Under the pieces are notes generated by a model. The model saw only the letters and a program-made list of their open reading frames with translations, was not told the DNA's origin and did no database searches. Positions 55,393 through 64,000 of a DNA stretch of 64,000 nt are shown piece by piece; position 1 is the stretch's first letter; every line of letters begins with the position of its first letter. This stretch comes from Ahaetulla prasina. Its lineage: Eukaryota > Chordata > Lepidosauria > Squamata > Colubridae. The stretch lies in NCBI RefSeq assembly GCF_028640845.1, contig NC_080548.1:4768314-4832313 (forward strand), read 5' to 3'. Position numbers and translations under genes: made by a program.

Positions 55393-56254
55393 GAGGGAGA
55401 CTGGTTGATGGGTGAGGTGGGGATCTAGTCTCCCCCATTGTGAAACACGCTTTAGCTGTGCTGCAAGGCGCTGCAAGAGCAGCAGACAGGCCATGGAGGG
55501 GGTATTCAGTCTTCACCTGGTCCCACACCAAAGGAAAGCCAGCCGGAGTTTCTCCTTCCCTCCCCACCCCCCTCAATCCTACTTCAGGACAGAGGAGTGC
55601 ACACTGGAAATGTGTGTTGGGGTGACATCAAAGCACATCTTCTGACCATCTGGCGCTCGCCTGCAACTCTCTGCGCTCCTCCAGTCCTGGCTTTTTATGG
55701 GGTGGGGTGGGGTGGAAAGCCCTGACGCCTCTGCTGCCCAGCGAAGGCACAGGAAAAGAAAGCAAGCAGAAACATAGCTCGCGCTGGGGTGAAAGAACAG
55801 AGATTGGGGAAGACGGCGAACAGCGTCCCGCTGCGAGAGCCGGGCCACGCCTCTCCGCCATCCAACTCGCCAAGGGGGGCACTTCTGCTGGGCCATCTCC
55901 TCCCCGCCCCCCCCCGGGCTGTTGAGCTCAGCACTTGGTGGGGGAGAGAAGCGCTTCCCCATGCCACCCAGTTCTTTTTCTTGGGACTGCTGACAAGGGA
56001 GGAGGAAGGCCAGGCTTGGGGGATGGCCCCCACCTCGCAAGATCTGCCCCCACCATTCTATCCCAGCCCTCTTTGCTGGCGGCAACAGCAAATTTATTGC
56101 GACAAAGGTGGAATGCTGTTGCCATGCAAAGGCAAGTGCAGGGGCACTTTGCTCCCGCACTAAGGCTCCGACCATGCCACTGCCGCAACAGGGTGGCAGG
56201 GAGCCGCAGCAGGGGGTCCAAAGAGGCTCCAGAGTCACAGGTTGCCAACTCCTG
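54533..56254. mobile_element. 1.7-kb hAT element with perfect 8-bp TSD
   Basis: Identical duplications gtctagtg at 54525-54532 and 56255-56262. Terminal inverted repeats caggggtctgcaacct and aggttgccaactcctg match at 13 of 16 positions. The interior has a pyrimidine-rich arm, a long internal inverted repeat (54953-55130 with 55198-55375), a (CA)n tract and a GC-rich block (55640-56230). No transposase was recognised. Confidence 0.88.
54953..55375. repeat. Long internal inverted repeat inside the hAT element
   Basis: Left arm words tcggaaagccctgcgtgctc and ctgaggaacgaatgaaccgc recur complemented in the right arm (gcatgcagggctttccga, gggttcattcgttcctcag). Arms of about 180 bp, spacer about 65 bp; the right arm ends in (CA)n, the left begins tgtgtgtgt. 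Confidence 0.85.
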
Positions 56255-56570
56255 GTCTAGTGGTTAAGGCATCGGGCTAAAAAAAAAGAGACTATGAGTT
56301 CTGGTTCCACTGTAGGCATGAAAGCCTGCTGAGTGACCTTGGGCCAATCACCAGGAAATGTCCTGTCTTAGGCACGAAAGCTGAATGGTTTTAAACCATT
56401 TGCCAGGAGATGGTGAGTTTGAGTTTTGGGCCAGTCACACACTTTACAGGGTTGTTATCAGGAAAATAGGATGAAGGAGTGTTATGTTTACTGCTTTGAG
56501 TTATTTTTTAAAAATAATAAAGATGGGATATATGTGAAATAAATAAAAATAAATAAAATAAAATAAAGCC

Positions 56571-58629
56571 TTAATAATACCCGAGCAACATAAGTACTTT
56601 GAAAAGAATACTTCTGTCTTTAACTTTTTCCAGAAGACAGACAATGTTTGAAAAAAAAGAAATCTCCACTGAGGCCGTTCTAGATGGTAAACCTCATCAC
56701 TGCAAAACAGCCCTTTTGGGGCTTCTGCCATATCCTCCACAAAACGGGGGACAACCAGCTCCATTTCCAGACCTAGCAAGAACTGAGTAGTCAGGCCAAC
56801 TCAAATGGGGAGGTGTAATTCTGCAGACGACCTCTTAAAATTTTAACGACAGCCAATGCAAAAATAACCTATGCAAACTGCAGGCAAGCAAAAATAGTTA
56901 AATAACGTACCCAACATGTTCTCATTAAATGCCACTTTCACCCAAACCGTCAAGCGCTACCTGCAAATGGAAAGACAGGGTAAGTTTCCTCAGCACCACG
57001 TGCAATTTGAAAGAAATGTTGACATAACTTTTGCATGCAATTTAACGCTGCAGGGAAAGGAAACATGCAACTTAAACCTAAAAATGGGCATTTTAAGATA
57101 GTGAACAGCAATAATGGGTCAATAAGGGCTGAGTTTTTACTTGGATTTTGTTGATAAACACAGGACTAGCTACATCCATATTTATATTTAAGATTTAAAT
57201 ATTTTTGCTTTTGCCCAAGGTTTACAGTTCATTACATTGACAAAAGAGCACAAGTATTAAAACATTATTACTAATTTATGCAGATGCAAGTGGATATATT
57301 TTAAGTATCTACTTTTAAAACATCTTTTTTTTCTTTTTACCAACTTTTACATTAAAGTTAACACTTGAAGTATTTCAGCGCTAAATAGTTTATGCAAGTT
57401 GCCGTCACAGTTTATGTAAAAGAAATGTGCTATTAAAATCAGACATTTAGGTTACCTTTTGAGTTTTTCGGTGCATGTTAGCTTTAAGACATCCTGAATT
57501 CTCCTGCGATAATTTTCCTTTAAAAGGGGGGTTGGGGTGATCTTTTCATCAAGCAAGACATTAAACCCTGAAAGCTGACTCCAAACCGTTGCGGAAAATT
57601 CAGTTATTTACATTTTTTTAAAATAACAATCTACAAATAACAACCTTTTTTGTGTTTTTGGTTTTTAAAAGTAATTTCCCTCAATCATGCACTTCTGTGA
57701 GCAATTTGACAGTAACAGTGGATATTTTTTTTTCACCCCCAAGCAGTTCCTCCCCAATGAAAATTGAATTTTAAAAAATGGCCAAGAAGGGAGCAGAGAG
57801 ACAAGCCTTAATTTTTACATGGCCACCTATTCTGGTTTAGTCCAGGAACAAACAGCCACTTAGCCTTATAGCCAATGGCGGCTTGGATTTTTCACAAAAG
57901 GAGATAAGTTCTTTCTCCTTGGAGACAGGAATTCAGTGACTTGAGGCTGTGTGAACTGGCCAGCTTTGCAATGTTCTGTTTTATGCCCCTTCCTCGTGGG
58001 TTATAACGAATCATCTGCCTGCCCCCAGCATAAGCCATTACTCTGGACTGGTAAGAGCTCTGGGTCCCAAGGCAGGTCATCCAAGATCCCTTTTCTTTCA
58101 TATAAAGGACTTTTAGTTACTAGGCCATTGAACAAATTGACAATTGTTTGGCCCAACCATGCCTGGCTTTCTGTGGAGGGTACAATCCATGGGGACGTGC
58201 TTTGGGCAAGCGGCCCCAAAAGGAAGGGGACTGGGGGAAAGGAGGAGGCTGTGCCCTTTTGAAATCAACTCTGGCTGCAAGACGACAGCACAGCATCACT
58301 GCCTACAGGTAGAAGATCAATAGCCGGCAGAGAAAGGAAAGGCTTTCCTTAGCCAGTGCCCTCCAGAAGGATTGGACTATGATTCTTACCACCCACAACT
58401 TGGGCATGAAGGAAGCTGAAATCTATACTTCCCCAGGAACAGCAGGTTGAAGGAGGGTGAAACAAAACATTTATGCAGCAGCTTGAAACCTTGTTCAACT
58501 TCCAGGGGGTGAAAAACAGTTTTGTTTTAAAATTAAGCTCATTTGGCTTCATAAAGTTTTAAAGTTTCAGAGTATACCATTTTATCTCTTTTGATTTTAA
58601 ATCTTTTTTTAAGAAAACAGACCATGTTC
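56571..58629. other. AT-rich, repeat-poor DNA downstream of KHDRBS1
   Basis: About 2 kb almost free of transposons, unlike the rest of the intergenic DNA. It could be an extended KHDRBS1 3' UTR or conserved non-coding DNA; I see no gene. Confidence 0.45.
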
Positions 58630-59931
58630 TTTAACATTAATTTAAATTTTATTGAAAGAGGAAAATCTATTTTACTGCTTGACCAGAATTAAAAAAAATG
58701 ACAATTCATCACATTTACTTTGATTAAAAAAAAGGACTAAACTTTATTGACAAACTGCTGCAGACATCTTGACAAATTTTAGCTACCTATTTCGGCAAGC
58801 TTACACATGTAGTAGCATTTAATCTTCCAAGAACAAAATGGGAGGACAGTGTACAAATCTATGTACAAAATAAGCTCTCCTTGGTTTTTCAGCTGCAATG
58901 TCCCTTTTTAACATAATACGAGTGTCGAGACACATAAACATGTCACTGGAATGACTAAAAGCTTGATAATGTTGCCAATTGTAAGCTTGAACTATATTAT
59001 GTACTGCAAACACTCGTGTTAGCTTTTCATTAAAGAAAAAAAAAGACACAATGCACAGCTACTTATATTTAATACTTCCTAATATCAAAACACTGGGCAG
59101 TTAGAGCAATATAAAATTACAGAGCAGCTAGATGTCCATTTTCTTAAAATCTCTTCATGCACAATTGAGCTAAGAACACCTTTTGCTTGAAAACCTCTGC
59201 TGTTAGCATCCCAGAATTTGGGGACAAATTTCAATATCCACATTGGAAGTCTTTCTACAAACCTAATTTTTTTTTTTAAACAAAAGTTAAATCTACTGAA
59301 GGAAAAAAACCCCACCATTTAATTTGTTCTAGAGGATCCTTCCTATTGATGTTTAAAGTTAAGATTAATCAAGCAATTTGCTGTTAAGGGCAAAATTTTG
59401 ACATTTGACCTTGCTTTTTAACTGTCACTACACTAAAATCACTACAGTTACATTTTAATTCATTAAAAAAAAAACCCTGAATTTTGAAATGTAGCCTACT
59501 TTGGGATTCTGCAACTAGAACTTTTATGGGTTGCCTAAAAAACAAAACAAAAAAATTTAAAGATTAACAAACTTTAATTCCATAACTGTCAAGCAAGCAT
59601 GTCACTTTGGAAACTAACATTTTATCTCAAAAGTTTTCTTTTTAAAGGTACAGTTTTTTTTAATATAATCTATAAACAGAGAAAGAAAAGCAGTCTACAC
59701 ACTTAAAAGTTGAATTCAGTTTTCTAACTCTAACTTATTTAAAATACTACATACAGAAGCAGAATGTAGGGTCAAGTGGTCAGGGAGGATGGAGGTGGGA
59801 GAAAAAAGGAGCCAGAGAAAAATCAGGGAGACAATTACTTGTCTGTTGTGGTAAAGCAAGAGGAATCCTGGGAGACACTAGAATCAGAAACAACTGTTTG
59901 TTCAAAAGGGTGATTTGCCCTGGTGAATGTT
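58630..59931 (-). other. KHDRBS1: KHDRBS1 3' UTR
   Basis: This is AT-rich, transposon-free sequence after the stop. Minus-strand AATAAA hexamers at 58748-58743 and 58653-58648 would end a UTR of roughly 1.2-1.3 kb. The choice between them is not decidable here. Confidence 0.7.
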
Positions 59932-60029
59932 CTAATAGCGTCCATACGGGTGCTCTCGATAGGCCCCCTTCACTGGCCTAGCAGGAGGGGCCTTGAGCGA
60001 AGGCCTAGTTCCGTTCCAGTCGTCTTGAC
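59932..60029 (-). CDS. KHDRBS1: KHDRBS1 last coding exon, stop TAG
   Basis: The acceptor CCTCCCACAG precedes 60029. It completes a Gly codon, then encodes QDDWNGTRPSLK and the nuclear-localisation tail ending HPYGRY, with TAG at 59934-59932. Confidence 0.96.
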
Positions 60030-63000
60030 CTGTGGGAGGGGGAAAAACAACCCATCACATTTGCCCATTTAGCTAAGAGGAAAAGGGTAGCAATTCTGGG
60101 GCAAGGATGATCACATTAACCAAGAGATTATGAGATGCCACTAAATTGGGTCTTTTCAGGCTGATTCATGCATTTAGTGATGTTTAGGACTGGAAAGCTT
60201 CTTTCTCCATCTTGGCAGTCCAGGTGTGGACTTCACCTCCCAATATTCCCCAGCTACCACATTTCTGAATGCATTCGACCAGGACAACCCTAAACAGAAT
60301 TAACTAGAGTCTATCTACTTTTCTATCAAGAAGCAGTTTCTTCAAGAAAAAAGTATGTCTCTCTCCACATTTGTTATGTGAAAAATTGTTCCCGGAATGG
60401 CTGAATAGTTTGTGGAAATAAGCGTCTTGGAAATGTTATAGAGCAGCAGATTAGTGAACTCTGCATATTCATACTATACTCGTACCAGAACACATAACAG
60501 TGAGGTTTCAATGCTGCTTTCAAGCTTTCCTCCAACCATTTTGTTTCTCCTTTAAGCTACTTACTTAGCACATTATATTCTCTCTTTAGGAGTTAAGGTG
60601 GCTTATGCGGTGCTTAAGAGCTGCAATTATACTCACACCTGCTTAGTGTCAGTATTATGTGTTCTCATAGGTCCACAGAAAGATGAACACAGCAGGGTGC
60701 TCACCCAAAATACTTAATAGAAGGAGGGGGGAATCAAAGGCTTAGGATGGTAAAACAGAAGATGTCTCCATTTTCTTTCGATTAGCTAAAACTCCAAAAA
60801 CTACATTTTAATTTCAGTAAGGATTCTTGCAAATACCTCCAAAGTTAATTCCCCCTTGGACAAACAGCTTGTACCCCAATCAATACTACTGTTTCCCTGA
60901 AGTGCTCCACAGATCTTATTTTCTCAATATGGCTGCAGGAAACCAAGTGAAACATCTGCGCCTACCACACTAATTAATTAGCAAGGGCACCTGGGCCCAA
61001 TGTCCCTTCAAGTGGATCACAAAGCCAGGCAAGCAATTCCCAAAAGCAGAGACTTTTTTGGTTGGGGGGAGGGTCTGTGTAGAATTGAAACAAAACAGAA
61101 ACTATGCTGAAAAATACCCTAAAGTTTGGTATTGTCCAATCTGGGATAAATTCCAAACTGAAGTTCCTGTATGAAGTCCTGAAGCTGCTTTTTACTGCGT
61201 CTCCAAATGAAAGAGCCAGTTTCGTTTAGTGATTAAGGCATAAGGTAGAAACTGGGAGACTAAGAGTTCTAGTCCTGCCTTAGGCGTGAAAGCAGCTGGG
61301 TGACTTTGGTCATTCTCTCTCAGCCCAATCTACCCCAGAGGATTCTTCTGAGCAAAATAGGAGAAGGAAGGTGTATTAGATATGTTCAGTTGTTTTAAAA
61401 TAATAGTGGGATATCAATAAAAATAATAAATAAATATATTCTTAAGGTGATCCCTAAAAACATTAATGTATCAGCTTATCATAGGATCTCTGTTTAAGCA
61501 AAACGTATGATGCTCAAATTCAGTTAATGGAATAAAGCTTGAATCCATACAATCACTGTGTTCCTATCCCGACACGCAGACGTACCATACGCCTCATAAG
61601 ATTCTTGAGCTTCACCATGTCCATAATCGTAATATTCTGTTTCCCTGCAAGGACAAGAAGAGGCTCTGTTGATGTTTTCCAGATATTATACTGCTATTAC
61701 TTAGAATGGCCTAATTTGAAGTTTTTGCAAAACAGTTTTCAGTAAGAAAATGAGTAGGCATTTAGTCTATATGTATATATGTATGTATGTATGTATGTAT
61801 GTCACATATGAAGCCAAAGCACAACATTACTTAAATATATGATAACATCTCTGAAAGACTTCCTTGAAAGTCAATATTCTGTTCCCTGCATCTCATTAAC
61901 CAAGAGATGTGTGTCAAGGTTGACTCACAAGGCACTTCTTTCCTGGCAACTTGAAAAAGAAGCTAAGGGAAAGGGAATGGGTATGAGTGGAATGTGTGGG
62001 GAGCTGTGAGGGAGAAAAAGAATTTACATGAGTCATCTTCAGCCTGAGAAAACCTTGCAACTTAAAAGTCAGATGCAGAGGACTTTCAAGGTGCAGACTG
62101 TTTTCCCAAAATAAAATGTGTAACCTAGATTGGTGGACAGTGACAATGGGAGGCCCAGGAAAGGAAAATGTGGTTTTACTATACTGTGTTTCATGCCAAA
62201 ATCTTAGAACTGGCTTTACTTTTTATGTGCTTATATGGATCTGTCAGTAAAGTTATACTCTTGGCAAAAAAAATGTCCCAGAAGTTTCTTTTGCTGTACA
62301 TGCTAACAGGACAGTTGACATGCAGTTTACTGACATAGTCAGTGAGAAGCAGTAAGCTATATACATGTATGCTGAAAAATTAAGAGCAAGACTAATTTGT
62401 GTAGCTTGGCAGAATGCTTACTAGAATTATACCTAACACAAACAGAAGCAGCAGTACTTATTCTATTACAGAGATCTCCAAACTTGGCAATTTTAAGATT
62501 TATGGACTTCAATTCCCAGAATTCCCCAGCCAAGTCTGAAGACCCCGGGCATATTACAAAAAGTAGATAGAAGAAAGTGAAAAGGCTGTGTGTGCTTCTG
62601 CTCACTTTGTTATATGGAAATTAGAACTGGCTTTGTTAGGAAAACATTTGAGATGAATGCAAGGAGTTATTTAGCAAAGGTATATGATAACAGAAAAAGA
62701 GACAGGGCCAAGGAAGTCCAGGTGCTGAATGTAGGTAGATTGAATACAAGAATGAGCAACCAGTATGAAATCACAATGGTGTTTCAAAACTTGTGAACTC
62801 TTTTGAATAGTCAGTATTTCTGCATAAATATGTCCTCTGTTCTCAACACAAATCCTAAAACTAGTCAGAGAACTCAGTCAAAAACATTGTACTTCTTCAG
62901 TGATTTAGTGAGGAAAACGAGCCCAGACTATGAACAGTAGAAAGGGCAAAAAGCAAATCAAGAGACTTTCTAGGAAACACCAAACAGCTGGAATTAAAGA

Positions 63001-63099
63001 AACGAAAAGGAGGACTTACTGTTGACCCTGGCTGTAGTAGCCTTCGTAGCCTTCATAACTTTGCTCAGCGTAAGCATCATCATAGCCCTGAAATAGACC

Positions 63100-63153
<54 letters not shown>

Positions 63154-63733
63154 GGGTCAGCAGCTAGAGTTGCACAAGGGGGTTCATTAGGGAAGGGAAT
63201 GATGCCTCTAATTAAGTTTTGTCAGGCAGGAAATTTCTTGCAAGCCTTACAATCAACTAGGAAGACGATTTAGCTCATAGGAATTTTCAGAATTCCTTTT
63301 TTTTTTAAGCAAATCATCCAGAACTGACCATGAAGATAATTCAAGGTAAGGGTTAAAATTACATGGTATAGTTGTAAGTATTTCCTAACAGCTATTTCTT
63401 TCTAGCAACTATTTTTGATTTATAACGTGCTCTCAAAAATGCAATCCAAAACAATTAGGGGTCCCATGTTTCTCAGATGCTCTCAAACCATCAAGTGTGC
63501 AATGTTTAATATTTCTTACATAGTCTTCGTAGGTCTCTGGTGCAGGAGGAGGGGGGAGTGGTATTCTTTGAATGCCGGCTGCACGAGCTCTTGAGGCAGG
63601 GGCCCCTCTCACTGTAGGGAGAGGGGGGACTCCACGGGTCACAGCTGCTCCTCTTGCAATTGCGCCCCTCACTGGGGCACCCCGTACAAGGGCTCCACGG
63701 GGAGGTGGTGGCGGAGGACCCACACCACGTCCT
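59932..63733 (-). CDS. KHDRBS1: KHDRBS1 (Sam68), C-terminal four exons
   Basis: Sam68 is a nuclear STAR-family KH-domain RNA-binding protein that controls alternative splicing and acts as a Src-kinase scaffold. Only its C-terminus is in the window; the KH/QUA exons lie beyond the right edge. Four exons join in phase: 63520-63733, 63020-63087, 61586-61644 and 59932-60029. Visible parts are the RG-rich stretch (RGALVRGAPVRG, VTRGVPPLPTVRGAP), the proline motif IPLPPPPAPETYEDY that binds SH3/WW domains, the tyrosine-rich tail (YAEQSYEGYEGYYSQ, EYYDYGHGE) that is phosphorylated in mammals, and the terminal nuclear-localisation segment PPARPVKGAYREHPYGRY. The frame is intact. Compared with my recollection of human Sam68, the run after RGRGVG has extra prolines. 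TMEM39B follows downstream on the same strand. Confidence 0.96.
60030..61208. other. KHDRBS1 last intron, mostly unassigned
   Basis: Only a short foldback MITE remnant near 60215-60265 is recognised. Confidence 0.45.
61209..61440 (+). mobile_element. tRNA-derived SINE (gagccagtttggtg family)
   Basis: 'gagccagtttcgtttagtg', 'gttctagtcctgccttagg' and tail 'aataatagtgggatatcaat'. It lies in the KHDRBS1 last intron, about 145 bp from the previous exon. Confidence 0.8.
61586..61644 (-). CDS. KHDRBS1: KHDRBS1 exon (penultimate)
   Basis: The acceptor TCCTTGCAG precedes 61644 and the donor TATG|GTACGT follows 61586. The 59 nt encode ETEYYDYGHGEAQESYEAY with split codons at both ends, closely matching the Sam68 tail. 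Confidence 0.95.
61776..61802 (+). repeat. (TATG)n microsatellite
   Basis: Short run of atgt units in a KHDRBS1 intron. Confidence 0.85.
61803..63019. other. KHDRBS1 intron, no gene
   Basis: Half foldback MITE at 62465-62545 (cagagatctccaaacttgg). The rest is unassigned. Confidence 0.45.
63020..63087 (-). CDS. KHDRBS1: KHDRBS1 exon (tyrosine-rich)
   Basis: The acceptor CTATTTCAG precedes 63087 and the donor CA|GTAAGT follows 63020. The 68 nt encode GYDDAYAEQSYEGYEGYY and then SQGQ plus two bases. A (GA)n microsatellite lies 16 bp beyond the acceptor, inside the polypyrimidine side of the intron. Confidence 0.95.
63103..63150 (+). repeat. (GA)n microsatellite near a KHDRBS1 acceptor
   Basis: On the transcribed strand this is a (TC)n tract just upstream of the exon at 63087 and so forms part of its polypyrimidine region. 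A second short (GA)n is at 63757-63776 before the next exon upstream. Confidence 0.9.
63520..63733 (-). CDS. KHDRBS1: KHDRBS1 exon (RG-rich and proline-rich)
   Basis: The acceptor TTCTGAGCAG precedes 63733 and the donor TAT|GTAAGA follows 63520. The 214 nt give one base plus 71 codons. The product runs GRGVGPPPPPPRGALVRG through to PETYEDY. RG dipeptides are the arginine-methylation region; the PLPPPP run is the SH3/WW ligand. Confidence 0.95.
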
Positions 63734-64000
63734 CTGCTCAGAAAAGGCAAAAAAAAAAAGAGAGAGAGAGAGAGAGATACAGGTGGTCTGTGTAAGAAGA
63801 CTAATCTCTTGCTTCTCAAGAAAACTACCTGAGATAAAAATGATTTATCTTCACAAAGCAGAGAAAGAAATGCCCAAATTGGAAACCCAGTCTAAACACA
63901 CTTGAAAGTGGATCATAAGCTTCCTAACAAACAGGAAGCAGCAGGTGAAGCTAAGGAGAATCACATCAGATACCTGCACAATTAGCACAGGCCCCCCCCC
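63734..64000. other. KHDRBS1 intron at the window edge
   Basis: No exon seen before the window ends in a C run; the KH-domain exons lie outside. Confidence 0.6.

Larger units (their letters stand above)
54510..56570 (+). mobile_element. tRNA-derived SINE split by a hAT element
   Basis: The remnant head (attggtctagtg) ends at 54532; 56255-56570 continues gtctagtggttaaggcat, 'catgaaagcctgctgagtgac' and the 'ataataaagatgggatat' tail. Confidence 0.75.

Noticed and set aside
55579..56238. 219-codon minus-strand open frame
   Set aside because: It lies in the GC-rich interior of a hAT element, overlaps equally open frames on other strands, and shows no domain or splice context.
63572..63905. Plus-strand frames opposite KHDRBS1
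   Set aside because: Antisense shadows of the RG-rich exon and the adjoining (GA)n tract.

Overview
The window is vertebrate nuclear DNA, most likely from a squamate and probably a snake. Long introns carry 5S-derived and tRNA-derived squamate SINEs, CR1/L2/Rex-type and L1 LINEs, Penelope-like elements, many hAT and TA-flanked MITEs, solo LTRs and long microsatellites. There is one clear CpG island. Nothing looks bacterial, plasmid-borne or CRISPR-like.

Two host genes are recognisable, both on the minus strand. TMEM39B runs from a CpG-island promoter near 44.6 kb to its stop codon at 24533. I reconstructed eight coding exons plus a non-coding first exon; every junction is in phase and the product is 489 codons. 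The last four coding exons of KHDRBS1 (Sam68) lie at 59.9-63.7 kb, with a 3' UTR of about 1.3 kb to their left. KHDRBS1 followed by TMEM39B on the same strand is the vertebrate order I know. KPNA6, which follows in mammals, was not found in the left 24 kb. On the minus strand at 19.97-22.87 kb, four open segments with splice sites join in phase and look like the 3' end of a multi-exon gene I do not recognise.

Layout. 0-19.9 kb is repeat-rich intergenic DNA: PLE foldbacks, an L1 ORF1-only retrocopy, CR1 and L2 fragments and nested hAT MITEs. 19.9-22.9 kb holds the unidentified gene. 24.5-44.6 kb is TMEM39B, whose introns hold an inverted-dimer Penelope-like element with a GIY-YIG frame, two related solo LTRs in opposite orientation, and many SINEs and MITEs. 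44.3-44.95 kb is the promoter. 45-58.6 kb is intergenic, dominated by a 5' truncated L1 that was itself invaded by a SINE and by a cargo-carrying hAT element, then by a 1.7 kb hAT element with a perfect 8-bp duplication. 58.6-64 kb is the 3' end of KHDRBS1.

The observations I rate highest are: an open frame in the U3 region of both solo LTRs that enters from the LTR edge and stops at the same distance before the TATA box; the hAT-like element at 51.9 kb carrying a coiled-coil reading frame with a full Kozak context, which an empty relative 1.5 kb away lacks; the recurring inverted-dimer form of Penelope-like elements; and the unidentified gene.
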